This document shows positions 15,783-23,651 of a stretch of DNA of 43,063 nt, one piece after another. A program made the position numbers and the translations under genes. Position 1 is the first letter of the stretch, and every line of letters begins with the position of its first letter. Under the pieces are notes generated by a model, which saw only the letters and a program-made list of their open reading frames with translations, did not search any database and had not been told where the DNA came from. The stretch comes from WLMZ01 sp037139095 (GTDB lineage: Bacteria; Actinomycetota; Acidimicrobiia; Acidimicrobiales; Ilumatobacteraceae), in the NCBI GenBank assembly GCA_037139095.1, contig JBAXHD010000020.1, forward strand, positions 1 to 43,063, in the 5' to 3' direction.

Positions 15783-16154
15783 ATGAGTGATAACGCCAAA
15801 GTTCGTCGCGAGTCACGTATCCGTCGTCACGGACGTGTCCGCAAGAAGATCCATGGCACCGCCGCGCGTCCGCGCTTGGCAGTGTTCCGTTCCAATAAGC
15901 ATCTCGTGCTGCAGTTGATCGACGACGAGGCTGGCCGCACGCTGGCTGCTGCGTCAACCAACGAGCCAGCCGAGCGTGCCGCCGATGGCAATGGCAGCAG
16001 CGTTGCCGCTGCCGCTCGCATGGGCCAACTCGTCGCCGAGCGCGCCAAAGCGGTTGGCATTGAAAAAGTAGTGTTCGACCGCGGTGGCTTTGCCTACCAC
16101 GGTCGGGTCGCCGCGGCAGCCGATGCCGCTCGTGAAGCAGGTCTGGAGTTCTGA
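15783..16154 (+). CDS. rplR: 50S ribosomal protein L18
   Basis: A 123-residue L18 with the conserved RRHGRVRKKIHGTAARPRLAV and C-terminal FDRGGFAYHGRVAAAADAAREAGLEF parts. L18 carries 5S rRNA into the 50S subunit. A strong Shine-Dalgarno sequence (AAGGAGG) precedes the ATG, one of the best in this operon. Its stop TGA overlaps the rpsE ATG by one base. Confidence 0.96.
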   Translation: MSDNAKVRRESRIRRHGRVRKKIHGTAARPRLAVFRSNKHLVLQLIDDEAGRTLAAASTNEPAERAADGNGSSVAAAARMGQLVAERAKAVGIEKVVFDRGGFAYHGRVAAAADAAREAGLEF

Positions 16155-16750
16155 TGGCTGGTCCGTCGTACAGCAACAACAATCCAAACGCAGCCCCCCC
16201 CGAACCAGGTGGCCTCCGTGAGTCGCGAGTGATTGCGATCAACCGAGTCGCCAAGGTCGTCAAGGGTGGCCGTCGTTTCTCGTTCACCGCTCTCGTAGTG
16301 GTTGGCGATGGCAACGGTCGCGTCGGTCTCGGATACGGCAAGGCGAAAGAAGTGCCTCTCGCGATCCAGAAGGGCACCGAAGAAGCCAAGAAGAGCTTGT
16401 TCGATGTAGCGCTGGCAGGCAGCACCATCATTCACCCTGTGCTCGGTATCACCGGCGCCGGTCGAGTGCTGATGAAGCCGGCAGCCCCCGGTACCGGCGT
16501 TATCGCCGGCGGCGCAGCTCGAGTCATTCTCGAAGAGGCAGGCGTGCACGACATCTTGTGCAAGTCTCTCGGTTCAGCAAACGCCATCAACGTTGCTCGC
16601 GCCACGATTCAGGGTCTGCAGTCGTTGCAGCGCCCCGACGAAGTGGCCAAGCGCCGCGGCTTGAACGCCGATGAGTTCGTGCCGAAGGGTCTTCTCAAGG
16701 CATATAACGACCGTCAGAAGTCGATGGCTGCAGGAGAGACGCACTCATGA
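16154..16750 (+). CDS. rpsE: 30S ribosomal protein S5
   Basis: A 198-residue S5. After a 22-residue Asn/Pro-rich N-terminus come the double-stranded RNA-binding fold (VVKGGRRFSFTALVVVGDG, GKAKEVPLAIQKG) and the C-terminal domain with SLGSANAINVARATI. S5 affects decoding accuracy at the mRNA entry. A run of eight C (16194-16201) in the N-terminal extension is a possible slippage site, but the frame is intact. It overlaps rpmD by ATGA. Confidence 0.96.
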   Translation: MAGPSYSNNNPNAAPPEPGGLRESRVIAINRVAKVVKGGRRFSFTALVVVGDGNGRVGLGYGKAKEVPLAIQKGTEEAKKSLFDVALAGSTIIHPVLGITGAGRVLMKPAAPGTGVIAGGAARVILEEAGVHDILCKSLGSANAINVARATIQGLQSLQRPDEVAKRRGLNADEFVPKGLLKAYNDRQKSMAAGETHS

Positions 16751-16941
16751 GCGAAAAGACTTTGTTCGTAAAGCTGGTGCGTTCAAGCATCGGCGCAAAG
16801 CCAAAGAGCCGCGGCACGCTGCGCGCCCTTGGTTTGAAGAAGATTGGTGACACCAACACCCTGCCCGATCGCCCCGAAATTCGGGGAATGATCGCACGGG
16901 TACCTCACCTTATTTCGGTTGAGGAAAGCACCGACGCCTGA
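16747..16941 (+). CDS. rpmD: 50S ribosomal protein L30
   Basis: A 64-residue L30 with the family pattern FVKLVRSSIGAKPKSRGTLRALGL and the closing PEIRGMIARVPHLISVEE. It is a small beta-alpha-beta protein on the 50S surface. ATGA overlap with rpsE indicates coupling; 33 bp separate it from rplO. Confidence 0.95.
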   Translation: MSEKTLFVKLVRSSIGAKPKSRGTLRALGLKKIGDTNTLPDRPEIRGMIARVPHLISVEESTDA

Positions 16942-16974
16942 GGCGTTCGGTAACGGATTCGAAAGAGCAGCACA

Positions 16975-17466
16975 ATGCGCGTAGACGAACTTTCACCGGC
17001 GCCTGGCGCCAACAAAGCCGAACAACGAGTCGGCCGTGGTATTGGCGGCAAGGGCGGCAAGACCGCTGGCCGTGGTACCAAGGGCCAGCAGTCTCGTGGT
17101 CGCGGCAAGGTTGCGCGTGGCTTCGAAGGCGGCCAGATGCCGCTCAAGCAACGAGTGCCAAAGCTCAAGGGCTTCAACAACCCCTTCCGCGTTGAGTACA
17201 CCGCAGTCAACTTGCACTCCATCGCGAAGCTTGAGGTCGGCGAAATCAGCCCCGAGATCCTCGTGGCTCGCGGTCTGCTGCGCAAGGGCGATTACGTCAA
17301 GGTGCTCGGTTACGGAGAGCTCACTGCCAAGGTCGATGTCACGGCCCACGCCGTCTCAAAGTCAGCAGAAGCTGCCATCGTGGCCCTTGGTGGCACGGTC
17401 ACCATCGTGCCAATGCCGTTCAAGGTTCGCCCTGCGGCCAATGGAAACCAGTTCACCAACCGTTGA
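16975..17466 (+). CDS. rplO: 50S ribosomal protein L15
   Basis: A 163-residue L15. The glycine/arginine-rich N-terminus (RVGRGIGGKGGKTAGRGTKG) and the GFEGGQMPLKQRVPKLKGF motif are typical; the C-terminal globular part begins near residue 75. L15 is a late-assembly protein that threads into the 50S core. It precedes secY by 67 bp, as in most spc operons. Confidence 0.96.
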   Translation: MRVDELSPAPGANKAEQRVGRGIGGKGGKTAGRGTKGQQSRGRGKVARGFEGGQMPLKQRVPKLKGFNNPFRVEYTAVNLHSIAKLEVGEISPEILVARGLLRKGDYVKVLGYGELTAKVDVTAHAVSKSAEAAIVALGGTVTIVPMPFKVRPAANGNQFTNR

Positions 17467-17533
17467 TTGCCCGTTCTGGCCACCTCTGTGGCTCTAGCGT
17501 GTCGTTGTTCATCGTCTCGTCGAGGAGTTGCTA

Positions 17534-18853
17534 GTGCTTTCAAACTTGAAGAACATCTTCAAGGTTGCCGATCTGCGAAACAAGATCCTGTTCACAATCG
17601 GCATCGTGGGGCTCTATCGCCTAGGTGTTGCGATCCAAGTGCCAGGTGTCGATCAGTTAGCAGTTCAGCAGCTTCGCGATCAGGCCCAAAGCGGCGGCGC
17701 GCTCGGTTTCTTGAACCTGTTCTCGGGTGGAGCCTTCAGTAGCTTCTCGATTTTTGCCTTGGGCATCATGCCGTACATCACCGCCAGCATCATCATGCAG
17801 GTGTTGGGCGTGGTCATCCCCAAGCTTGAGCAGTTGCAACAAGAAGGTGCAGTCGGGCAACGCAAGATCACGCAGTACACGCGTTATCTCGGAATCGGTA
17901 TCGCCACCTTGCAGGCGGCGGGTCTCACGTTCATCTTTGGTCAGGGTCGTGGCAGCGCATTCTTCGGTGCTGCTCGTAACGCTCCCGATGTGAAGTTGTT
18001 GCCTCAGTTCATGCCCCGAGCGCTGCTCGTGATTGTGTCGCTGGTCGCTGGCACCGCTCTCATCATGTGGATGGGCGAGCTCATTAGCCAGCGCGGCATT
18101 GGCAACGGAATGTCGATGATCATCTTTGCGTCGGTCGTCTCCAGCTTGCCGGTCAACTTCTTGCGCATCTGGCAAGAAGAGAGCAAGGTGCTTTTCGTTC
18201 TGCTCATCGCCTTGGTGGTGGGCATCGTGTTTGCGGTTGTTCGAGTCGAACTTGCGCAGCGTCGTATCCCCGTCTCATTCGCAAAGCGCCAGGTTGGACG
18301 CCGCATGTATGGTGGCCAGAACACCTACATCCCGCTCAAGGTGAACCAGAGCGGCGTTGTGCCGATCATCTTCGCCAGTTCGGTCTTGCTCTTGCCCGTG
18401 CTGCTCACCAACGTTCTCGGTTCTGCCGAGGGCTGGCGCGGCAGCATCACCGACTTCGTGAACCGCTACATCGTGAACACGCAGAACCTGCTACACGCGG
18501 TAATTCTGGCGGTGCTCATCGTTGCGTTTGCTTACTTCTACAACTCGATCGCCTTCGACCCAATTCGTCAGGCCGATCAGATTCGTAAGCAGGGTGGCTT
18601 CATTCCCGGTATTCGCCCCGGACCACAGACCGAGCGTTATCTCGGCAAAGTCGTGAACCGCATCACCCTTCCCGGCGCGTTGTTCGTGGCCACCATTGCG
18701 CTGTTGCCGTACATCTTGCTGTGGATCTTCGGTGTTCAGAACTTCCCATTCGCCGGTACCACTGTCTTGATCGCTGTTGGCGTTGCCCTAGAACTCATGC
18801 GCCAGATCGACAGTCAGTTGACGCTGCGCAACTACGAGGGCTTCCTGAAGTAG
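17534..18853 (+). CDS. secY: Preprotein translocase subunit SecY
   Basis: A 439-residue SecY with ten predicted transmembrane segments. It begins MLSNLKNIFKVADLRNKILF and has the plug region after PGVDQL, the conserved cytoplasmic loop RRMYGGQNTYIPLKVNQSG and RPGPQTERYL in the large C-terminal loop. With SecE and SecG it forms the protein-conducting channel. A TTG at 17528 is in frame, but AGGAG at 17523-17527 lies against it and 6 nt before GTG 17534; the ribosome-binding site therefore decides for GTG. adk follows 7 bp after the stop. Confidence 0.95.
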   Translation: MLSNLKNIFKVADLRNKILFTIGIVGLYRLGVAIQVPGVDQLAVQQLRDQAQSGGALGFLNLFSGGAFSSFSIFALGIMPYITASIIMQVLGVVIPKLEQLQQEGAVGQRKITQYTRYLGIGIATLQAAGLTFIFGQGRGSAFFGAARNAPDVKLLPQFMPRALLVIVSLVAGTALIMWMGELISQRGIGNGMSMIIFASVVSSLPVNFLRIWQEESKVLFVLLIALVVGIVFAVVRVELAQRRIPVSFAKRQVGRRMYGGQNTYIPLKVNQSGVVPIIFASSVLLLPVLLTNVLGSAEGWRGSITDFVNRYIVNTQNLLHAVILAVLIVAFAYFYNSIAFDPIRQADQIRKQGGFIPGIRPGPQTERYLGKVVNRITLPGALFVATIALLPYILLWIFGVQNFPFAGTTVLIAVGVALELMRQIDSQLTLRNYEGFLK

Positions 18854-18860
18854 CCAAACG

Positions 18861-19523
18861 ATGATCCCCGGTGCTCGGCTCATCATCCTCGGTAGGCAGG
18901 GTGCGGGGAAAGGTACGCAATGCGTACGTTTGTCACGACACTTTGTTGTACCGCATATCTCCACTGGAGACATGCTGCGCGCTGCCGTTCGTGAGGGAAC
19001 TCCGCTCGGTCAGGCCGCTAAAGAAGTGATGGATTCCGGCGGACTCGTCGGCGACGACACCATGGTCGGCATTGTGAGCGAACGACTGAGCAGCGACGAC
19101 GCACGCACTCGCGGGTACATCCTCGACGGCTTCCCACGCACCGTTGGCCAAGCAGAGGCACTTGATCTGGTCACCGGCGAGCGTCCACTCGACGCCGTCA
19201 TCGACCTCGACGTGCCCCGGAGTTTGGTGCTCGAGCGTCTCTCGGCACGGCGCGTCTGTCGCGACTGTGGCACGAATTATGTGGCCACCGGCAACGAACG
19301 TCAGCCTTGGATCTGCGATGTGTGTGGCGGCGACGTGATGTATCGCGCCGACGACACCCCCGACGCCATCAATAATCGGCTCGATCTCTACGAGCAGCAG
19401 ACATCACCATTGATCGACTACTACCACGCCACTGGTCGACTTACGGTTGTCGATGGCGTTGCCAGCCCCGACGAAGTCTTTGCCCGACTCACTGCAGCGG
19501 TCGAAGCCAGCCGGCGCAAGTAA
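18861..19523 (+). CDS. adk: Adenylate kinase, zinc-LID form
   Basis: A 220-residue long-form adenylate kinase (AMP + ATP to 2 ADP). The P-loop is GRQGAGKGT (11-19), the AMP site has STGDMLR (34-40) and LDGFPRT (88-94). The LID at about 127-165 carries Cys133, Cys136, Cys152 and Cys155, a structural zinc site found in Gram-positive enzymes. Many actinobacterial enzymes are instead short, without a LID zinc site. It is cytoplasmic and placed between secY and map as in many bacteria; TAATG overlap with map. Confidence 0.95.
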   Translation: MIPGARLIILGRQGAGKGTQCVRLSRHFVVPHISTGDMLRAAVREGTPLGQAAKEVMDSGGLVGDDTMVGIVSERLSSDDARTRGYILDGFPRTVGQAEALDLVTGERPLDAVIDLDVPRSLVLERLSARRVCRDCGTNYVATGNERQPWICDVCGGDVMYRADDTPDAINNRLDLYEQQTSPLIDYYHATGRLTVVDGVASPDEVFARLTAAVEASRRK

Positions 19524-20296
19524 TGCGCCGCCGAAAGGCAGGGCTGCCCCGCCGCAGCCTTGAAGAGATCAAGCACATGCGCGCCGCTGGTCGAGTAGTG
19601 GCTGAAATGCACGAAGCAATCCGCCAAGCGGTGCGGCCAGGCGTGACCACCCTCGATCTAGATGCGGTAGCCCGCGAGGTGCTGCGACGTCGACAGGCCG
19701 CTTCGAATTTCCTCGGCCATCGCGGCTTCAGTGGTGTCATCTGCGCATCGGTCAACGACGAACTGATCCACGGCATTCCCAGCGAGCGCGTTCTCGACGA
19801 AGGCGATCTGTTGTCTATCGACTGCGGCGCCATCGTGCATGGCTGGCACGGCGATGCAGCGTTCTCGATGCTGGTCGGTAGCGGTTCGGCGGCCGCTCAA
19901 CTACTCATCGATACCGCAGATCGCGCCTTGGCGGCAGGCATTGCAGCGATGGTGCCCGGCGGGCACCTTGGCGATATCGGCGCCGCCATCGACGCCGTGG
20001 TGTCGCTCGCTGGCTATGGGAGCCCGCACGACTATTGCGGACACGGAATCGGACAGGCTATGCACGAAGAGCCCGATGTTGAAAACCGCGGTCGTCACGG
20101 TCGCGGACCTCTGCTCGAGTCGGGGGTCGTGCTCGCGGTAGAGCCGATGCTCATCGCCGGTGGCGCCGACGATGTGTACGAACTTTCCGATGGTTGGACC
20201 ATCGTCACTGCCGACGGATCGCTCGCGGCACATGCTGAGCACACAATTCTTGTCGGCCCGCATGGCCCCGAGATCCTGACTCGGTCGTCGGCATGA
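19523..20296 (+). CDS. map: Methionine aminopeptidase, type I
   Basis: A 257-residue type I MetAP that removes the initiator methionine from new proteins. The metal ligands are Asp100 and Asp111 (SIDCGAIVHGWHGDAA), His174 (CGHGIGQAMHEEP), Glu207 (AVEPM) and Glu239 (HAEHT); the substrate-binding His83 is in NDELIHGIP. No N-terminal zinc-finger or SH3-binding extension is seen. Its start overlaps the adk stop by one base. It is the last gene before a 225-bp gap that probably carries the infA promoter. Confidence 0.95.
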   Translation: MRRRKAGLPRRSLEEIKHMRAAGRVVAEMHEAIRQAVRPGVTTLDLDAVAREVLRRRQAASNFLGHRGFSGVICASVNDELIHGIPSERVLDEGDLLSIDCGAIVHGWHGDAAFSMLVGSGSAAAQLLIDTADRALAAGIAAMVPGGHLGDIGAAIDAVVSLAGYGSPHDYCGHGIGQAMHEEPDVENRGRHGRGPLLESGVVLAVEPMLIAGGADDVYELSDGWTIVTADGSLAAHAEHTILVGPHGPEILTRSSA

Positions 20297-20380
20297 GCAC
20301 CAAAAGTGCAGGTCAGGGAGCTGTATTGTTGCTGGGCTGTTCTCTCGTAACAGATCCGCGGCCGCCAGAAGTGGATTTGC

Positions 20381-20386
20381 TACGAT
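20381..20386 (+). promoter_or_regulatory. Candidate extended -10 before infA
   Basis: TACGAT preceded by TGC (an extended -10, TGN-TANNNT) lies in the 225-bp gap between map and infA, about 135 bp before the infA start. No -35 is convincing. The rest of the gap has no gene I can support. Confidence 0.3.
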
Positions 20387-20521
20387 TTCTCTCCCAGAAC
20401 TGTCGGCTGACGCTTGGCGTTCGGAATCGTTGCCGATAGCATTGCCACTCGGCCCTAACGAAGTCTGCGCGCACGCAGCCCTCGTGAGAGCCTTTTGTCC
20501 GCCGCTGTTGAGGAGGCCACC

Positions 20522-20746
20522 CTGGCCAAGCCTAAAGAAGACGCCATTGTGCTTGAAGGCACCATTGTCGAGTCGCTTCCGAACGCCATGTTCCGAGTCG
20601 AACTCGAAAATAGCCACAAAGTCTTGGCTCATATCTCCGGAAAGATGCGTATGCACTACATCCGCATTCTCCCTGGCGACAAGGTTCAGGTAGAGCTCAC
20701 CCCCTACGACCTCACCCGGGGTCGAATTACGTACCGCTACAAGTAA
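20522..20746 (+). CDS. infA: Translation initiation factor IF-1
   Basis: A 74-residue IF-1: an S1/OB-fold protein that binds the A site of the 30S subunit during initiation. Conserved parts are NAMFRVELENSHKVLAHISG, KMRMHYIRILPGD and the end RGRITYRYK. The canonical opening (Met)AKPKEDAIVLEG coincides with a CTG codon at 20522, and a perfect AGGAGG (20511-20516) lies 5 nt before it. The only other in-frame start, TTG 20495, has no good ribosome-binding site and would add nine foreign residues. I therefore call CTG the start, a rare initiation codon. rpmJ follows 9 bp after the stop. Confidence 0.88.
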   Translation: MAKPKEDAIVLEGTIVESLPNAMFRVELENSHKVLAHISGKMRMHYIRILPGDKVQVELTPYDLTRGRITYRYK

Positions 20747-20755
20747 AGGCACCCC

Positions 20756-20869
20756 ATGAAGGTCCGACCGAGTGTCAAGAAAATTTGCGAGAAGTGCAAG
20801 GTCATCCGCCGGCACGGTCGCGTCATGGTGATCTGCGAAAACCCACGTCACAAGCAGCGCCAGGGCTGA
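20756..20869 (+). CDS. rpmJ: 50S ribosomal protein L36
   Basis: A 37-residue L36 (MKVRPSVKKICEKCKVIRR...) with the zinc ligands Cys11, Cys14, Cys27 and His32. This is the standard length and the zinc-binding form. It stabilises the 23S rRNA near the base of the L7/L12 stalk. It lies between infA and rpsM (16 bp), the normal actinobacterial place. Confidence 0.96.
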   Translation: MKVRPSVKKICEKCKVIRRHGRVMVICENPRHKQRQG

Positions 20870-20885
20870 GGAACAGGAACTAACG

Positions 20886-21263
20886 ATGGCTCGTATCTCT
20901 GGTGTCGACATTCCCCGCGAAAAGCGGCTGGAAATCGCCCTTACCTATATCTATGGAATCGGTAAGCCAACCGCGCAGAAGATCTGTGTCGATGCTGGCC
21001 TTGATCCCAACACCCGTGTACGCAGCCTCACCGAAGACGAGGTGAACCGCATTCGTGCCGAGATCGAAAAGCTCACGGTTGAAGGCGACCTTCGTCGCGA
21101 AGTGCAGCGCGACATTAAGCGCAAGATTGAAATCGGTTGCCTGCAGGGCATCCGTCACCGCAAAGGCCTTCCTGTTCGTGGCCAGCGCACCCACACCAAC
21201 GCTCGTACCCGCAAGGGCCCGAAGAAGACCGTTGCCAACAAGAAGAAGGCCGTGAGGAAGTAG
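20886..21263 (+). CDS. rpsM: 30S ribosomal protein S13
   Basis: A 125-residue S13. It starts MARISGVDIPREKRLEIALTY and carries the C-terminal tRNA-contacting tail RHRKGLPVRGQRTHTNART followed by a lysine-rich end. S13 sits in the 30S head and forms bridges with L5. An A+G-rich site (GAGGAACAGG) precedes the ATG. rpsK begins 2 bp after its stop. Confidence 0.96.
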   Translation: MARISGVDIPREKRLEIALTYIYGIGKPTAQKICVDAGLDPNTRVRSLTEDEVNRIRAEIEKLTVEGDLRREVQRDIKRKIEIGCLQGIRHRKGLPVRGQRTHTNARTRKGPKKTVANKKKAVRK

Positions 21264-21265
21264 CG

Positions 21266-21664
21266 ATGGCAAAGCCAAAGCCAGGGGGACGGCGTCCCCG
21301 CAAGCGCGAACGCAAGAACGTCACCGTCGGTGTCGTTCACATCAAGAGCTCGTTCAACAACACCATTGTCAGCATCACTGACACCCAGGGCAACGTCATT
21401 TCATGGGCGTCGTCGGGCGGCGTGGGCTTTAAGGGTTCGCGTAAGAGCACACCATTCGCCGCGCAGATGGCAGCCGACAAGGCAGCCCGCGCCGCAATGG
21501 AGCATGGCTTGCGTCGAGTCGAAGTTCAGGTCAAGGGTCCAGGCTCTGGCCGCGATACCGCAGTGCGCTCAATTCAAAACACTGGCCTCGAGGTCACCTC
21601 GATCAAAGATGTCACACCGTTGGCTCACAACGGTTGCAGCCAGCCGAAGCGCAAGAGGAACTAG
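21266..21664 (+). CDS. rpsK: 30S ribosomal protein S11
   Basis: A 132-residue S11 with VHIKSSFNNTIVSITDTQGN, SRKSTPFAAQMAA and the closing DVTPLAHNGCSQPKRKR. It forms part of the platform by the E site. ATG 21266 follows the rpsM stop by 2 bp; the open frame upstream lies inside rpsM and is not L11- or S11-like. Confidence 0.96.
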   Translation: MAKPKPGGRRPRKRERKNVTVGVVHIKSSFNNTIVSITDTQGNVISWASSGGVGFKGSRKSTPFAAQMAADKAARAAMEHGLRRVEVQVKGPGSGRDTAVRSIQNTGLEVTSIKDVTPLAHNGCSQPKRKRN

Positions 21665-21666
21665 AC

Positions 21667-22284
21667 ATGGCTCGTTACACCGGACCAAAGGTGCGCGTCT
21701 CGCGCCGCCTAGCGACCAACATCTTCGAGAACGAAAAGGGCCGCAAGGCTCTTGAGCGTCGTCCTTTCCCGCCAGGTCAGCACGGCCGTACGCGCCGTCG
21801 TAATGCCGGCAGCGAATACCTCGCTCAGTTGCAGGAAAAGCAAAAGGCCAAGTTCATCTACGGTGTGCTCGAGCGTCAGTTCCGCCGCACCTACGAAGAA
21901 GCCAACCGCCTGCAGGGTCCAACCGGTGAGAACCTGTTGCGTTTGCTCGAGCAGCGACTTGACAACGTGGTCTACCGGGCAGGCTGGGCAGAGACCCGTC
22001 CGCAGGCTCGCCAGTTCGTGAGCCACGGCAAGATCTTGGTGAACGGCAAACGGGTCGATATCGCCAGTGCCCGCGTGAAGCGTGGCGACGTGGTGAGCCT
22101 GTCCGAGAAGGCTCGCAACATGATCATCGTCCAGCACAATCTCGACACACTCGATCGCGTCACCGTTGGCTGGCTCGAAAAGGGCGACGATGGTAAGCAG
22201 GTCACAGTTCGTGAACTGCCCCAACGCGAGCACATCGATGTGCCCGTCCGCGAACAGCTCATCGTTGAGCTGTACTCAAAGTAA
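21667..22284 (+). CDS. rpsD: 30S ribosomal protein S4
   Basis: A 205-residue S4 of the zinc-free form (no N-terminal cysteine cluster). Opening MARYTGPKVRVSRRL, then the S4 RNA-binding domain with RLDNVVYRAGWAETRPQARQ and VSHGKILVNGKRVDI. S4 is a primary 16S rRNA binder and in E. coli represses the alpha operon. ATG 21667 comes 2 bp after rpsK. Confidence 0.96.
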   Translation: MARYTGPKVRVSRRLATNIFENEKGRKALERRPFPPGQHGRTRRRNAGSEYLAQLQEKQKAKFIYGVLERQFRRTYEEANRLQGPTGENLLRLLEQRLDNVVYRAGWAETRPQARQFVSHGKILVNGKRVDIASARVKRGDVVSLSEKARNMIIVQHNLDTLDRVTVGWLEKGDDGKQVTVRELPQREHIDVPVREQLIVELYSK

Positions 22285-22314
22285 CCGAACCCCGAAAGGA
22301 CTCAGGCGACTTTC

Positions 22315-23247
22315 ATGCTCGTCATTCAGCGCCCCACCGTCGAGGCAATCGGCGAAGAAACCAACAACCGCCAGCGATTCTTCATTGGCCCACTCGAGCC
22401 CGGCTTTGGCCACACGATTGGCAACTCATTGCGTCGTACATTGTTGTCGTCCATTCCGGGCGCAGCGATCACGGCGGTTCGATTCGACGACGCTTTGCAC
22501 GAGTTCGAGACCATCACTGGTATCAGCGAAGACATCACCGACATCATTTTGAACCTCAAAGACATCGTGCTCACCAGCTTGAGCGACGAAGCTGTGGTGA
22601 TTCGTCTCGACATTCGTGGCGCAGCCGAGGTCACAGCGGCCGACATCAAGTGTTCGAGCGATGTTGAGATTCTCAACACCGAGTTGCACATTGCGTCGCT
22701 CAACACCAAGGGCCGTCTTGCAATCGACCTCACCGTTGAGCGTGGCCGTGGGTACCTGTCGAGCCACCGCGAAAACGAGAGCCGCACCATTGGTGTCATC
22801 CCGATCGACGCCATCTTCTCGCCAGTGCGCCGCGTGATGTTCGAAGTCGAGCCAACTCGCGTCGAGCAGAGCACGAACTACGACCGCCTGGTTCTCGACA
22901 TTGAGACCGACGGTTCGATCACCCCTCGTGAGGCACTTGCTTCGGCCGGCGCAACCTTGCGTTCGTTGGTCGACCTTGTGGCCAACCTCAGCGACGAGCC
23001 ACAGGGCCTCGAGCTTGGTGAAGTCGCTGCAAGCAGCGCTTCGTCGCCAGACCTCGACTTGCCGATCGAAGACCTCGATCTGTCTGAGCGCCCACGTAAC
23101 TGCCTCAAGCGGGCACAGATCAATTCCATTGGCGAGCTTCTCACCAAGACCGAAGACGACCTTCTGAACATCACCAACTTTGGTCAGAAGAGCCTCGACG
23201 AGGTCAAGCAGAAGCTCGACGAGCGCGGCCTCACGCTGCGCGGCTGA
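22315..23247 (+). CDS. rpoA: DNA-directed RNA polymerase subunit alpha
   Basis: A 310-residue alpha subunit. The N-terminal dimerisation domain has FIGPLEPGFGHTIGNSLRR (24-42); after a linker of about 25 residues near 230-250 comes the C-terminal domain with PRNCLKRAQINSIGELL, which binds UP elements and activators, and the helix-hairpin-helix-like NFGQKSLDEVKQKL. It nucleates the assembly of polymerase. It is flanked by rpsD and rplQ as in the alpha operon; AAAGG lies before the ATG. Confidence 0.97.
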   Translation: MLVIQRPTVEAIGEETNNRQRFFIGPLEPGFGHTIGNSLRRTLLSSIPGAAITAVRFDDALHEFETITGISEDITDIILNLKDIVLTSLSDEAVVIRLDIRGAAEVTAADIKCSSDVEILNTELHIASLNTKGRLAIDLTVERGRGYLSSHRENESRTIGVIPIDAIFSPVRRVMFEVEPTRVEQSTNYDRLVLDIETDGSITPREALASAGATLRSLVDLVANLSDEPQGLELGEVAASSASSPDLDLPIEDLDLSERPRNCLKRAQINSIGELLTKTEDDLLNITNFGQKSLDEVKQKLDERGLTLRG

Positions 23248-23275
23248 CCAAGAAAGTCATTGAGGGAGACCCCTA

Positions 23276-23647
23276 ATGCCAGCTACACCACGTAGAGCCC
23301 GCAACTTCGGCGGCAGCTCGCAGCACCAAAAGATCATGATGGCCAACTTGGCTGCGTCGTTGTTTGCCGCTGAGGCAATCGTGACCACCGAGGCGAAGGC
23401 AAAGGCATTGCGTCCTATCGCCGAGAAGCTGATCACCAAGGCCAAGAAGGCAACGGCAGATGACCCAATGCGTATCCATCGCATTCGTCAGATTCAGGGT
23501 TACTTGGGTGACCGTGAGATGACCGCCAAGCTCGTTGACGAGGTGGCCCCTCGTTATGTTCAGCGCCCAGGTGGATACCTTCGCATTTACAAGCTCGGCC
23601 CGCGCCACGGCGACAACGCCCAAATGGCGCGCATCGAACTGGTCTAA
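23276..23647 (+). CDS. rplQ: 50S ribosomal protein L17
   Basis: A 123-residue L17 with the early pattern RRARNFGGSSQHQKIMMANL and later RPGGYLRIYKLGPRHGDNAQMARIEL. It lies close to the exit tunnel. A GAGGGAGA tract upstream is a good ribosome-binding site. It is the last ribosomal gene of this run; a strong hairpin begins 35 bp after its stop. Confidence 0.96.
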   Translation: MPATPRRARNFGGSSQHQKIMMANLAASLFAAEAIVTTEAKAKALRPIAEKLITKAKKATADDPMRIHRIRQIQGYLGDREMTAKLVDEVAPRYVQRPGGYLRIYKLGPRHGDNAQMARIELV

Positions 23648-23651
23648 AACG

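Noticed and set aside
16194..16201. Run of eight C in rpsE as a programmed frameshift
   Set aside because: The reading frame is intact on both sides and the run lies in a variable N-terminal extension, so there is no need for a frameshift.
20293..20439. A 48-codon frame that overlaps the map stop by ATGA (starts MSTKSAGQGA)
   Set aside because: The overlap is attractive, but there is no ribosome-binding site, the sequence looks random, and this position between map and infA normally carries a promoter.
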